Part shown: positions 36,153 through 47,200 of the stretch, in pieces
How the letters are laid out: each line of letters starts with the position of its first letter
How positions within the stretch are numbered: the first letter of the stretch is position 1
NCBI GenBank assembly: GCA_903869595.1
Contig: CAIPZV010000043.1
Span: 124,001 to 188,000 of the forward strand
DNA: 64,000 nt
Direction of reading: 5' to 3'
Source of the DNA: an uncultured beta proteobacterium
Lineage (GTDB): Bacteria > Pseudomonadota > Gammaproteobacteria > Burkholderiales > Burkholderiaceae_C
The notes under the pieces: model-generated
Seen by the model: the letters and a program-made list of their open reading frames with translations, nothing else
Told to the model about the DNA's origin: nothing
The model's database searches: none
Position numbers and translations under genes: made by a program

Positions 36153-38201
36153 TCAGGGTGCTTTAGCGCTTTGGGCGCTTCCGCCGGTCCAGCCAGGCGG
36201 TGGCAATATGCCTTTGACGGCAGCTTGTGCCAGTTTGAAAAACACATCGGTGTTGTCGATGACGCCGGTAAACGCATAGGCGCCCGGGCCGAAAGCAGAC
36301 AAGGGGATGTCCGAGGCGGTATGCACCGCGCTATCGCCGGGCACCTGTCCGGTAATCATGTATTTGCCTTCCGCATCGCGCGCCATGGGGCCAGCGGGAT
36401 AGACGGACAGCGGTTCTTTTTTGACAAAGGGTTGCTGGCTGTCTTGCAAGGGCCGGTCATTGGTGCGGAAATCTTCCATGCGGTCTGAGTTGGCGCCATA
36501 GCCCACCAGCATGCGGTTATCGATATCCGTTGTTTCGGGGTAGCCGTCTGCGGAAATCTTGTACTTGGGGAAGCCCGCTTGTTCATAGACGCCGACCACC
36601 GCATCGCGGATGGCGGTGCCACCGCCTTCACGCACCAGGGCTTGCAAGCGTGCATCGCTGACGCGCGAACCGCCAATCAAAGCCACGCCGGCACACTCGT
36701 GGTCTGCGGTGACGATGACCAAAGTGTCGTTACGCCCGGCAGCATAGGTTTGGGCCAGCGCTATGGCGCGGTCAAACTCCAAGGTGTCGAGCATCCAGCG
36801 CTCGGTGTCCATATTGTGGGCCTGCTTGTCAATCGAGGCGCCCTCAATCATCAGCACAAAGCCATTTTTCTGGCGGTCCAACACGGCCAATGCTTTGGTC
36901 GTCATTTCGTCGAGCATGGGTTGGTCAGGAAAGCCGTAGTCGTCCACCACACGGCTACCCACGCCCAAAGCTTTGTTGCGGCGTCCGTCGATTTTGTCGA
37001 GGGCCACGTTCATATTCGATAGCGCAAACAAGCCCAGCAAGCGATCGGTTTTTTTCGGGTCTATGCTGTCGAGCGCAGTTTTATCGGCGGCATAGGCAAA
37101 TCCTGCGCTTTGAAAATCAGCCAAGACATTGCGGTCTTTATCCATGGCGCCAGGCGCGGCGCCCCAGCGCTTGACGATGTCGGCGGTGTGGGCGTCGGTA
37201 GATGAAAACGCGTAGTCGTTACGGTCTGCGCGCGCAGAGCCGGGTGTGGAGGCGGGTAAAAACCATTTGCGTCCGCCACCCATGAGCACGCTCAGGCCGG
37301 TCAGGCCCCGGTCATCCAGGTACTGGTCCACGATGCCGGTACCGGCGCCACGGTTGCTGGTGTGCACTGCATTGGCAGCGGGCGTGGCATCAAAAACGTC
37401 GGAGGTGGTAACCAGACCCAGGGCCTTGCCTTGCGTGCGGTGCAGGTATTCGCTCAGGTATTCGATACGCGGGTTGTCAAAGGGGTCGATGGTGTCATCC
37501 GGGAAGACGCCTTCTTCATTGTTATTGTTTTTATTACCAGACACATAGCCCGACATGCCGGGTGCCGAATCGGTGACTACCGAATTGAGCGAGGCGGTTT
37601 TTACCATGCCCGTCACCGGAAAAGTATCCATGGCCAGCGGCTTGATAGCCTTGCCCTGGGCATAGCCCCCGGCCACGATGCGCGCCGCAGTGCGTTGCGC
37701 GGCGCCCATGCCATCGCCCAGCAAGATGATGATGTTTTTTACTTTTTGAGCACCGGGCATTAGCGCAACTACTTCGAAATTGCCTTCTGCCGTCACGGTT
37801 TGGCCGTCGCTTTGCGTGGCAGTCACGCGCAGGCTGTGCAGGCCAGGCTTGTCCACGCTGAAGGCGCGGATGCTGCCCAGCGTGGCATTGGCGGGTACGC
37901 CCTTGAGGCAGGCGGCCTCGCAGGTCTTAAGGGCTACCGGCGCAGCAATGGTTTTGCCGTTCACGGAAAACACGGCGCTGGTGATTTGCTTGGATGCGTC
38001 ATCGGGGCGGATGGTGGCTTGCAAGTCAAAACGCTGGCCAGGCAAAAAGCGGGCAATTACGGGTGCAGCCTGGCCGCTGCTAAAAAGCTCGCTGGGCGGC
38101 GTCAAGCGGGTCACAGTGGGTGCGGCCTGGACAGCCAATGCCATCCATGCCGATGCCAGCGCGATGGCTAGCCTGGCAGGGCAGTTGTTGAACTTGGTCA
38201 T
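36153..38201 (-). CDS. Secreted alkaline phosphatase, PhoA family with N-terminal extra domain
   Basis: A 682-residue periplasmic or secreted phosphomonoesterase. After a signal peptide (cleavage near AVQA, residue 26) comes an Ig-like region of about 120 residues with one Cys pair (CEAAC), then the phosphatase core. The metal motif is LLGDGMG (Asp163), the catalytic serine lies in VVTDSAPGMSG (Ser212), and later ligands include EGASIDKQAH and TADHECAG. It is longer than E. coli PhoA because of the N-terminal domain. ATG 38201 has AGGAG seven bases upstream; the ATG at 38207 would be too close to that site. A strong terminator follows. Confidence 0.87.
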   Translation of the reverse strand: MTKFNNCPARLAIALASAWMALAVQAAPTVTRLTPPSELFSSGQAAPVIARFLPGQRFDLQATIRPDDASKQITSAVFSVNGKTIAAPVALKTCEAACLKGVPANATLGSIRAFSVDKPGLHSLRVTATQSDGQTVTAEGNFEVVALMPGAQKVKNIIILLGDGMGAAQRTAARIVAGGYAQGKAIKPLAMDTFPVTGMVKTASLNSVVTDSAPGMSGYVSGNKNNNNEEGVFPDDTIDPFDNPRIEYLSEYLHRTQGKALGLVTTSDVFDATPAANAVHTSNRGAGTGIVDQYLDDRGLTGLSVLMGGGRKWFLPASTPGSARADRNDYAFSSTDAHTADIVKRWGAAPGAMDKDRNVLADFQSAGFAYAADKTALDSIDPKKTDRLLGLFALSNMNVALDKIDGRRNKALGVGSRVVDDYGFPDQPMLDEMTTKALAVLDRQKNGFVLMIEGASIDKQAHNMDTERWMLDTLEFDRAIALAQTYAAGRNDTLVIVTADHECAGVALIGGSRVSDARLQALVREGGGTAIRDAVVGVYEQAGFPKYKISADGYPETTDIDNRMLVGYGANSDRMEDFRTNDRPLQDSQQPFVKKEPLSVYPAGPMARDAEGKYMITGQVPGDSAVHTASDIPLSAFGPGAYAFTGVIDNTDVFFKLAQAAVKGILPPPGWTGGSAQSAKAP

Positions 38202-38278
38202 TTTCATACTCCTAGTAAACAAATTTAAAAAAGCTTTTTAAAGGGATAGGTCATGTGGCGCGCCTGCGCACAAGCTTG

Positions 38279-38899
38279 TCAGTGCTTATGCCGCAGCGCG
38301 TGGCGGTAACTAAAGAACTCGGCGGCGTTCATACGGCGCGTGGCTTCACTGTCCAATTGCAGGCGCACCCAGCTCACGCGACCATCCGGGCCTTCTTGGC
38401 GGCCCACATCTAACAGGCCCACCACTTCCACCAGGCCTCGTGTGTAGGCGACCATCCAATCCTGTTGTTCGGCAGGCAGCGACACCAGCACCGTGGCAGG
38501 TGGCAGGTCGTCGGCTTCGCCATCGGCATGCTGGCTCATTTGCACCGGGCGTGGCGTAAGTAAAAATTGACCGGGCGCTGCCACTTCTTGCTGCACCACA
38601 TAGCCTTGCAGGGAAACTTTTTTACCCTGCGCTTCGCGCAAGGCCGGGCTGATTTGCAAACCCTTGGGGCCCACGGGGAATTGAAAAAACTCGCTCATTC
38701 GAAGACGCACAGAATCGGTTTGCACGCTTTGTTGGGCAGTGGTTTGCCCCAAGGCCAAGGGAACCCAGGCCGCCAACAACAGGCCCGCAACTAAGGCGCC
38801 GAAGTAATGGCGAAACGCTTGCAAGAATGAACGCATCCGCAGACTTGCAGCGGGGTAGCGGTGAGCAAGGGTAGTGCTTATGTAAGGGGCTTGGCGCAT
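38279..38899 (-). CDS. Exported protein of unknown function upstream of the phosphatase
   Basis: A 206-residue protein with one N-terminal hydrophobic segment (LVAGLLLAAWVPLALG) and a soluble domain containing GKKVSLQGYVVQQEV and LLTPRPVQMSQHADGEADDLP. The GKxVxLxGY pattern and the later beta-rich region recall DUF3299-like periplasmic proteins, but only weakly. It is 77 bases upstream of the alkaline phosphatase on the same strand, so co-expression is possible. The start could be 38899 or 38836; the latter would put the hydrophobic segment nearer the N-terminus. Confidence 0.6.
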   Translation of the reverse strand: MRQAPYISTTLAHRYPAASLRMRSFLQAFRHYFGALVAGLLLAAWVPLALGQTTAQQSVQTDSVRLRMSEFFQFPVGPKGLQISPALREAQGKKVSLQGYVVQQEVAAPGQFLLTPRPVQMSQHADGEADDLPPATVLVSLPAEQQDWMVAYTRGLVEVVGLLDVGRQEGPDGRVSWVRLQLDSEATRRMNAAEFFSYRHALRHKH

Positions 38900-39015
38900 G
38901 GCTTTGAATCAGGTTTCCTTTTGCGATGCATTGGATTATCTGCACGCTATTGCATGCTACGCAGGCGCCATGACAGTTATGTGAAGCCCTTTTGACGGCG
39001 GCCTAGAATGCCGCG

Positions 39016-39621
39016 ATGTGGATGTATTTGCTTCAGGGAATAGGTTTTGGTTTTGCGGCGGCTTCGCAGCCCGGGCCGTTTCAAACCTACCTGATATCGC
39101 AATCCATCAGCCGGGGCTGGCGCCGCACTTTGCCCTCTGCGCTGGCACCCTTGCTCAGCGACGGCCCCATCATTGCTTTGTGTTTGCTGGTTCTGTCGCA
39201 AGTGCCGGTGTGGATGGAGCAGGTTTTGTATGGCGTGAGCGGCGTTTTTATCCTGTACTTGGCCTGGGGCGCTTCGCGCGCCTGGCGTGCGCCACCGGCG
39301 CCGGAGGTGCTGGAAGTGGAAGCGGGCCTGCCGATGGGCAAAGCGGTGGTGATGAATATGCTCAGCCCCGGCCCTTATATTTTTTGGACACTGGTGACCG
39401 GCCCCATTCTGGTTGCGGGTTGGCGTGAATCCCCAGCCTATGGGCTATCTTTTATCGGTGGTTTTTACCTGACGCTCGTGGGCGGCTTGGCCACGATTGT
39501 TTTGGTCTTCGGGCTGGCAGCGCGCTTTGGCGCGGGCATCAAGCACGCCATGCTAGGTGTATCCGCGATTGCTTTGCTGGTATTTGGCTTGTACCAACTG
39601 AGTAAAGCTATTGCGCTTTAA
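39016..39621 (+). CDS. LysE-family transporter
   Basis: A 201-residue membrane protein with about six hydrophobic helices. The start (MYLLQGIGFGFAAASQPGPF) has the family's N-terminal PGP-type turn, and SALAPLLSDGPIIAL and MNMLSPGPYIFW are LysE/RhtB signatures. Members export amino acids such as lysine, threonine or homoserine lactone. It stands alone between two opposing transcription units. Substrate is not predictable. Confidence 0.85.
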   Translation: MWMYLLQGIGFGFAAASQPGPFQTYLISQSISRGWRRTLPSALAPLLSDGPIIALCLLVLSQVPVWMEQVLYGVSGVFILYLAWGASRAWRAPPAPEVLEVEAGLPMGKAVVMNMLSPGPYIFWTLVTGPILVAGWRESPAYGLSFIGGFYLTLVGGLATIVLVFGLAARFGAGIKHAMLGVSAIALLVFGLYQLSKAIAL

Positions 39622-39679
39622 CTTGCTACGGCTGGGACTGCTGCGCAAGCGACGCGCAGAGAAGAAATACAAGCCTGGC

Positions 39680-40459
39680 TCAGGCCAGGTGCACGCTAGG
39701 GATGCTGAAGCTATCCGCGTAGGTGAAGTAAATCGAGCTGAAAAACATGGCCGCCATCACCATGGCCGTAGGATAGAGCACCAAGGCTACTGCCTCTTCA
39801 CTGCCGGACAAACCTGCCACCAGCACCACCCCCAGGCCGATGACCATAAAGGCCAGCATCCACACCAAGCTATAGACGGTGAAGGCGCCGATATTGCGGA
39901 TGCACGCTACTAAGCTGAAAAACAGACTCTTCATCGGGCTGACCTTATCCCAATAGACCAGCGCTGGAGCGAACCAAAACAACAGGGACAAGGGCATGTA
40001 AAAAATCAGCGCCACCATGGTCGCTGCTTCAAAAGCCGGGTCTTGCAAGACCTCGCTGCCCACAGCGCCGCCAAACAAATACATTTGCGCAAACTTGCCG
40101 CCATCGGCCAGCGCAGACAGGCCCAGCACGCCCACAAAACCCAGCGCATAGAGTGCGCCCAAAATCAGCATGGCGCGCAATTGCTCGCGACCGGCTCGAA
40201 AGCCCGCAAGCAACACACTGGGCATGGGGAACTGGCCTTTGAGTGCTTCTTGCGTCGCCACCATCAGCCCCAGCGTCGCGCCGGGCAGAAGGGCCAGGGC
40301 CAGCACATTGCCGATAACCGGCACCATAGAGATCACCGACATCACCGCCATAAAAATAAAGAACAGGCCTGTGAGCGCCAGCGGTTGGCGGAAAAACGTG
40401 CGCATGCCCAATTTGACCCAAAGGATGCCTTGGCGGGCGGGAACAATATGAAGTTTCAT
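39680..40459 (-). CDS. BPSS1780-family membrane protein
   Basis: A 259-residue membrane protein with about six helices, beginning MKLHIVPARQGILWVKLGMRTFFRQPLAL, a start typical of the BPSS1780 family found mainly in Burkholderiales. No catalytic motif is known. It overlaps the thrB stop (TCAT on the plus strand, ATGA on the coding strand), so it is co-translated with homoserine kinase. The family is one clue that the host is a betaproteobacterium. Confidence 0.82.
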   Translation of the reverse strand: MKLHIVPARQGILWVKLGMRTFFRQPLALTGLFFIFMAVMSVISMVPVIGNVLALALLPGATLGLMVATQEALKGQFPMPSVLLAGFRAGREQLRAMLILGALYALGFVGVLGLSALADGGKFAQMYLFGGAVGSEVLQDPAFEAATMVALIFYMPLSLLFWFAPALVYWDKVSPMKSLFFSLVACIRNIGAFTVYSLVWMLAFMVIGLGVVLVAGLSGSEEAVALVLYPTAMVMAAMFFSSIYFTYADSFSIPSVHLA

Positions 40460-41454
40460 GCATTGGGGCTGGTGGCGACGGATGACGCGCTCCAGCTAAG
40501 AGGGTGGGCGATGCGCTGGCGCAGTATGCGCTCAAAGGGGGCCGGGTCGTGGGCTTTGAGCATGGCGGCTTGGCGCGGCAGGTGCAAGTCCCACAAACGC
40601 GAGAGCCAAAAACGAAAGGCCGCCGCGCGCAATAGGCTGGCAAAAACTGCGGCTTCCGAGGCTTGCAGAGCCCGCACGCTGGTATAAGCCTGCATAAATG
40701 CATCGGTGCGGGCGGCATCGGCCACGCCATTCGCCATGTCCACACACCAGTCGTTCAGGCAAATGGCAATATCAAACACCCATGCGTCATTGCCCGCGAA
40801 GTAAAAATCAAAAAAGCCCGTCAGTTGATCGCGACCCTGTGCGTCGGGCGCAAACATCACGTTGTCACGAAACAGATCGGCATGGATGGGACCGCGCGGC
40901 AGGGCCGCGTAATCCGCAGTCTGCGCTAGGGCCTCTTGCGCGGCCAACTCGCTTTGCAAGAGTGCGCTTTGTTCCTGCGTCAAAAAAGGAAGCACTTCGG
41001 GCACGGTGCGCTTCCACCAGTCCAGGCCGCGTAAATTGGGCTGCTGCATGTCAAAGCTGGCCCCGGCCAGGTGCATGCGCGCCAGCATGGCGCCTACTTG
41101 GGCGCAATGGTCGGTGCCCGGCTGTAATTCGCTTTTGCCTGCCAGCAGGCTCACCACACAACTGGGCCGGCCTTGCAGGCTGTGCAGTAACTGGCCTTGG
41201 GCGTCCGCCGCCGGGTTGGGCACGGGAATGACGTGCTGGGCCAGGTGGCGCATCAAGCGCAGGTAATAGGGCAGTTGCTCGGCGCTCAGGCGCTCAAACA
41301 AGGTGAGCACATAGCGCGCTTGCGCGGTGTCGGCAAAGTAATTGGTGTTTTCAATGCCCCCGGCGCAGCCTTCCAGACGGGTCAGCGGCCCCAACCCTAG
41401 GGTGTGGAAGTAGGCTTGCGCCTGATCAAAGGAAACTTGGGTGTAAACCGCCAT
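40456..41454 (-). CDS. thrB: Homoserine kinase (ThrB, aminoglycoside-phosphotransferase-like)
   Basis: A 332-residue kinase that phosphorylates homoserine in threonine synthesis. It belongs to the ThrB2/APH-fold group of alpha- and betaproteobacteria. The N-terminus MAVYTQVSFDQAQAYFHTL and the ENTNYF loop are typical, the catalytic loop is GPIHADLFRDNVMF, and the metal motif is GFFDFYFAG. I chose ATG 41454, the family start, over longer in-frame extensions. It is divergent from polA and overlaps the BPSS1780 gene. Confidence 0.9.
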   Translation of the reverse strand: MAVYTQVSFDQAQAYFHTLGLGPLTRLEGCAGGIENTNYFADTAQARYVLTLFERLSAEQLPYYLRLMRHLAQHVIPVPNPAADAQGQLLHSLQGRPSCVVSLLAGKSELQPGTDHCAQVGAMLARMHLAGASFDMQQPNLRGLDWWKRTVPEVLPFLTQEQSALLQSELAAQEALAQTADYAALPRGPIHADLFRDNVMFAPDAQGRDQLTGFFDFYFAGNDAWVFDIAICLNDWCVDMANGVADAARTDAFMQAYTSVRALQASEAAVFASLLRAAAFRFWLSRLWDLHLPRQAAMLKAHDPAPFERILRQRIAHPLSWSASSVATSPNA

Positions 41455-41596
41455 GAAGCAAACCTGAATGAGGGGCGCAGCGCCCAAAGGCAGTGCGGAC
41501 TGTGCGGGCGCCAAGGCAAGGGCAGACCCTCGGTAGCACCGGGCGCGATTGTAGGCGGCGCCCTTTGGCCCCCACGCAGGCAGGCAAAATGTCGCC

Positions 41597-44431
41597 ATGC
41601 ACCCCACTTCCTCCGCTCCCACGCCTGCTTTGCTGCTGATTGACGGCTCCAGCTACCTGTACCGTGCCTTTCATGCCATGCCCGACCTGCGCGCCGTGCC
41701 TGGCGACCCAGCCAGCACCCCGACCGGCGCGCTGCGCGGTATGGTGAACATGATGCAGGCTTTGCGCAAAGAAGTGCCCGCCGCGTATGTGGCCTGCGTG
41801 TTTGACGCCAAGGGCCCGACCTTTAGAGACGCGATTTACCCCGCGTACAAAGCCCAGCGCGCGCCCATGCCCGACGATTTGCGCGCCCAAATTGCGCCTA
41901 TCCACGAAATGGTGCGCCTCTTGGGCATGCAAGTGCTCGATGTGCCGGGCGTGGAGGCCGATGACGTGATCGGCACTCTGGCCGTACTGGCCGCTGCGCG
42001 CGGCATGGATGTGGTGGTCAGCAGCGGGGATAAAGACCTGGCGCAATTGGTGAACGAGCGCATCACCATCATCGACACCATGAACGGCAAGCGCCGCGAT
42101 GTGGCTGGCGTGTTGGAAGAGTTTGGCGTACCCGCCCATTTGATGCTGGACTACCAAAATCTGGTCGGCGATACGGTGGACAACGTGCCCGGCGTCAGCA
42201 AAGTAGGCCCCAAAACTGCGGTGAAATGGCTACAAGAATATGGCAGCCTGCAAGGAGTGATAGAGAACGCGGGCGCGATCAAAGGCGTGGTCGGCGAAAA
42301 CCTGCGCAGCGCGCTGGACTGGCTGCCTACGGCGCGCCAACTGCTCACCATCAAAACCGATTGCGAGCTCAAGGACTGGTTGCCCTCGCTACCCGAGTTT
42401 TCTGATTTGCTGTGTGGCCAGGAGGACCTGGCGGGCTTGCATGCCTTTTACTTGCGCTTTGGCTTTAAGGGCCTAGCGACCACCGTGGCGGCGCAGTTGG
42501 AAAAGGGTGCGGCCAAGGCCCAGGCCGGTGGCGCGGATTTGTTTGGCGACATCGCGGCGCAAAGTCCGGCCAACGCTGCAAGTAGCGAGGAGCAAGGTGG
42601 CGAAGCAGCGCCTTCCCTGCTGGCGCGTGCCACCGAGTATGAAACGGTGCTCGACCACGCCGCGCTGCAACGCTGGCTGGCGCTAATTACGTCGTCTGAT
42701 TTGGTGTCGCTGGATACCGAAACCACCTCACTCGATGCGATGCGCGCCGAGATCGTGGGCATTAGCCTGAGCGTGGCGGTGGGCGCTGCGGCCTATATCC
42801 CGCTGGCACACCGCTACCCGGACGCGCCAAACCAGTTGCCAAGGGACGAGGTTCTGGCCCTGCTCAAGCCTTGGCTGGAAGACGCTAGCAAGCACAAGCT
42901 GGGGCAGCATGTGAAATACGACCGCCATGTGTTTGCCAACCATGGCATCGAAGTGCGCGGCTATGTGCATGACACCATGTTGCAAAGCTATGTGCTGGAA
43001 GTACACAAACCGCACGGGCTGGAAAGCCTGGCCGAGCGCCATTTAGGCCGCAAAGGTCTGAGCTTTGAAGACTTGTGCGGCAAAGGCGCGAACCAGATTA
43101 GCTTTGACCAGGTGGACGTCGCCCGCGCGGCGCAATACGCCTGCGAAGACGCCGACCTGACGCTCGATGTACACCAGGCTTTATGGCCGCGCTTGCAGAT
43201 GGACGCTGGTTTGCTGTTTATCTACCAACTGGAAATAGACAGCAGCGAAGCCCTGTACCGTATCGAACGCAACGGCGTGCTGATCGACGCCCCGACGCTG
43301 GCCGCGCAAAGCCAGCAATTAGGCACGCGCATTGTGGAGTTGGAAACCGAGGCCCATGCGCTGGCGGGCCAGCCCTTTAATTTGAGCAGCCCCAAACAAA
43401 TCGGCGATATATTTTTCGTCAAACTAGGCTTGCCGGTGGTGAAGAAAACCGCTACCGGCGCGCCGAGTACGGATGAAGAAGTACTAGAAAAACTAGCCGA
43501 AGACTTTCCGCTGCCTGCCAAAATTTTGGAGCACCGGGGCTTGTCCAAACTCAAGGGCACTTACACCGACAAGCTGGCCCAATTGGCCCTGCCGCGCACT
43601 GGGCGGGTTCACACCCATTACGCGCAGGCTGTGGCAGTCACTGGGCGTTTGTCCAGCAACGATCCGAATTTGCAAAACATCCCGATCCGCACGCCCGAGG
43701 GTCGGCGCGTACGCGAAGCCTTTGTCGCGCCTGCGGGCAGCGTAATCGCCAGCGCCGACTACAGCCAGATCGAGCTGCGCATCATGGCGCACATCAGCGG
43801 CGACGAGGCGCTTTTGCAGGCTTTCCATCAGGGGCTGGACGTGCACCGCGCTACCGCCGCCGAAGTCTTCGGTCTGGCGCTGGACCAAGTCAGCAGCGAA
43901 CAGCGCCGCTATGCCAAGGTGATTAACTTCGGCCTAATTTATGGCATGAGCGCCTACGGCCTGGCGCGCAATCTGGGTATTGCTAACACCGCTGCCAAAA
44001 ACTATATCGAGCGCTACTTTGCGCGGTTTGCCGGTGTGAAGCGCTATATGGACGACACCCGTGCGCAGGCCAAAGCCCAAGGCTATGTGCAAACCGTATT
44101 CGGGCGGCGTTTGTATTTGCCGGAAATCAACTCGCCCAACGGCCAGCGCCGCGCCGGGGCCGAACGCGCAGCTATCAATGCGCCTATGCAGGGCACAGCG
44201 GCGGATTTAATCAAGCTCAGCATGGTGCATGTGCAGCGCGCGCTGGACGCGGGTGGCTACGGCACCCGCATGATCATGCAGGTGCATGACGAACTGGTGT
44301 TTGAAGTACCCCGGGCCGAAGTGGACTGGCTGCGCACCGAAATTCCGCGCATCATGGCTGCGGTGGCGCAGCTCAAAGTGCCGCTGTTGGCTGAAGTGGG
44401 TGTGGGGGCTAACTGGGACAAGGCGCATTGA
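41597..44431 (+). CDS. polA: DNA polymerase I (PolA)
   Basis: A 944-residue polymerase with all three domains. The 5'-3' exonuclease covers about 1-310 (LLIDGSSYLYRAFHA, GVEADDVIGTL, SGDKDLAQL). The 3'-5' exonuclease follows (VSLDTETTSLD keeps the DxE metal ligands, so proofreading is probably active). The polymerase is C-terminal: motif A SADYSQIELR, motif B RRYAKVINFGLIYGMS, motif C QVHDELVFEV. Nothing unusual was seen in order or length. Confidence 0.96.
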   Translation: MHPTSSAPTPALLLIDGSSYLYRAFHAMPDLRAVPGDPASTPTGALRGMVNMMQALRKEVPAAYVACVFDAKGPTFRDAIYPAYKAQRAPMPDDLRAQIAPIHEMVRLLGMQVLDVPGVEADDVIGTLAVLAAARGMDVVVSSGDKDLAQLVNERITIIDTMNGKRRDVAGVLEEFGVPAHLMLDYQNLVGDTVDNVPGVSKVGPKTAVKWLQEYGSLQGVIENAGAIKGVVGENLRSALDWLPTARQLLTIKTDCELKDWLPSLPEFSDLLCGQEDLAGLHAFYLRFGFKGLATTVAAQLEKGAAKAQAGGADLFGDIAAQSPANAASSEEQGGEAAPSLLARATEYETVLDHAALQRWLALITSSDLVSLDTETTSLDAMRAEIVGISLSVAVGAAAYIPLAHRYPDAPNQLPRDEVLALLKPWLEDASKHKLGQHVKYDRHVFANHGIEVRGYVHDTMLQSYVLEVHKPHGLESLAERHLGRKGLSFEDLCGKGANQISFDQVDVARAAQYACEDADLTLDVHQALWPRLQMDAGLLFIYQLEIDSSEALYRIERNGVLIDAPTLAAQSQQLGTRIVELETEAHALAGQPFNLSSPKQIGDIFFVKLGLPVVKKTATGAPSTDEEVLEKLAEDFPLPAKILEHRGLSKLKGTYTDKLAQLALPRTGRVHTHYAQAVAVTGRLSSNDPNLQNIPIRTPEGRRVREAFVAPAGSVIASADYSQIELRIMAHISGDEALLQAFHQGLDVHRATAAEVFGLALDQVSSEQRRYAKVINFGLIYGMSAYGLARNLGIANTAAKNYIERYFARFAGVKRYMDDTRAQAKAQGYVQTVFGRRLYLPEINSPNGQRRAGAERAAINAPMQGTAADLIKLSMVHVQRALDAGGYGTRMIMQVHDELVFEVPRAEVDWLRTEIPRIMAAVAQLKVPLLAEVGVGANWDKAH

Positions 44432-44555
44432 TACGCGCTGGTTAACACGCGCCAATTTTTGGCTGTTGCACAATACCCGATGCCAAGGGACTAGGGCGCA
44501 GCAAGGCGAGCCCGAGGCGCTTTGCCCCGAGAATAGAACTACAAAAGGACTGCGC

Positions 44556-45470
<915 letters not shown>

Positions 45471-45623
45471 GTGCGCGTGTCATGCTGCGTCGTTAGGATA
45501 GGCAGGCTTGAAAGCCCTATTGGGCGGCCGTTAGCGGCCAATGGCCGAAAATAAGCCATCTATTGGAACTGAGGCTTGCGTTTAGCGGTTTCCCGCCGCC
45601 CTAGTCTTGAACATTTTTATTGA

Positions 45624-47090
45624 ATGAAGCATTTGCAGAACAGCGCGCGGTCCACCCGCTCATGCGCCATCGCCCTCAGTGCCGCCGCACTTTTACTCAC
45701 GGCCTGCACCTTGCCGCAGCAACCGAGCGCACCGGTCGCGCCAGTGGTGGCGCAATGGCAAGCCCCCTTGCCACACCAGGGCAACACCCGCGCTTTGCAG
45801 GAATGGTGGCAAGCCCAAGCGGATCCTTCTCTGCTGCGTTTGCAGGACGCAGCCCAAAACGCCAGCCCTAATCTGTCGCTTGCTCTCTCTGCAATCGCCC
45901 AAGCCCGGGCTAGCAGCGCCTCCGCCCGCGCGACTTTGCTGCCCCAGGTGGGCGCCGGGGTGTCGCTGAGCCGGGGCGAGAGCCAGCCCGACATGGGCGT
46001 GACCAGCACTGCTACCGCGTCCTTGCAGGCGAGTTGGGAAATCGATCTGGTGGGCGCCAACCAATTGGTCAAAGACGGTGCGCTGGCCCAATTGCAGTCC
46101 AGCCAAGCGCAATGGCACGATGCCCGCGTGGCCCTGGCCGCCGAAGTGGCCCATGCGTATTACGGCGCGCGCGCCTGCCAGCCTTTGACCGAGAACGCGC
46201 GGACGATCAGCCAGTCGTTTGACGAAACCGTGCGGCTATACGGCCAGCTTTTGGCTGCCGGTATGGTGCCTGCGGCCAACCTGGCCATGGCGCGCTCAGC
46301 GGCCGCCGATGCACGCAGCCGCTGGTTAGAGCAAAGCGCGCAATGCGATCTGGGCATCAAAGCCCTGGTCGCGCTGTCAGCCCTGCCCGAGGCGCAGGTG
46401 CGCGGCTTGGTACGCGCAGGCAGCGCGGTGCAGGACTCCCCGGCCTTGGCCCTGGCCAGCCTGCCCGCGCAAACCATCGCCCAGCGCCCGGATGTGTTTG
46501 CTGCCGAGCGCGATGTCTTCAAGGCCGCTGCCCTGGTGGCTGGCGCCCAGGCGCAGCGCTGGCCCCGGCTGACGATCAACGGCTCTATCGGGCCTGCGCA
46601 ATTCGGTATCGGGGGCGTGGATAAAAACCTGACGACCTGGTCTTTGGGGCCGGTGTCTTTGGTGGTTCCGGTGTTTGATGCCGGTCAGCGCCAGGCCAAT
46701 ATTGAAGCGGCGCAATCCAACTTTGACAGCAAAGTGGCGATGTACCAGGCGCGTGTGCGCGCCGCAGTGCGCGAGGTGGAAGATGCGCTGGTGCAATTGC
46801 AATTGAACGCGGACCGCAGCGAACAGGCGCAGCGCAGCCACAACAACGCAAAGCAGGTGCTCGATGCTGTGCTGGCACGCCAACGCCAGGGCATGGCCAC
46901 CGGCCTGGAAGTGCAAGACGCGCGCCGTGGCCTGCTGGCTGCTGATGGCCAGCGCACCGGTTTGCAATGGGAAAGCCGCCGCGCCTGGGTGGCTCTCTAC
47001 CGCGCTGCTGGTGGCGGGTGGGACAGTACCAGCGCTGGTTTTGGACCGGCCACCGTGTTACAGCCCGCGCCCAACGAAACGAATCCATAA
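45624..47090 (+). CDS. RND efflux outer-membrane factor lipoprotein (OprM/NodT type)
   Basis: A 488-residue TolC-superfamily outer-membrane channel. A lipobox (LLLTAC, Cys28) follows a basic signal sequence. Two repeated coiled-coil/beta units are recognisable (for example ASWEIDLVGANQLVKDGALAQL, RPDVFAAERDVFKAAALVAGAQAQRWP, DAGQRQANIEAAQSNF). It heads a tripartite efflux operon with the adaptor and pump genes; an order with the outer-membrane gene first is less common than adaptor-pump-channel. Substrates are unknown. No good ribosome site precedes the ATG. Confidence 0.88.
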   Translation: MKHLQNSARSTRSCAIALSAAALLLTACTLPQQPSAPVAPVVAQWQAPLPHQGNTRALQEWWQAQADPSLLRLQDAAQNASPNLSLALSAIAQARASSASARATLLPQVGAGVSLSRGESQPDMGVTSTATASLQASWEIDLVGANQLVKDGALAQLQSSQAQWHDARVALAAEVAHAYYGARACQPLTENARTISQSFDETVRLYGQLLAAGMVPAANLAMARSAAADARSRWLEQSAQCDLGIKALVALSALPEAQVRGLVRAGSAVQDSPALALASLPAQTIAQRPDVFAAERDVFKAAALVAGAQAQRWPRLTINGSIGPAQFGIGGVDKNLTTWSLGPVSLVVPVFDAGQRQANIEAAQSNFDSKVAMYQARVRAAVREVEDALVQLQLNADRSEQAQRSHNNAKQVLDAVLARQRQGMATGLEVQDARRGLLAADGQRTGLQWESRRAWVALYRAAGGGWDSTSAGFGPATVLQPAPNETNP

Positions 47091-47200
47091 GACTGAAAGT
47101 TAAGACGTATGCCTTTGTCTGTTCCCCCTTTTTTATTGCCTTGCTTGCGCGCTCGCGCGCCCCTTGCAACGCTGAAGGAAGCGTTACACAAAACCATGCA

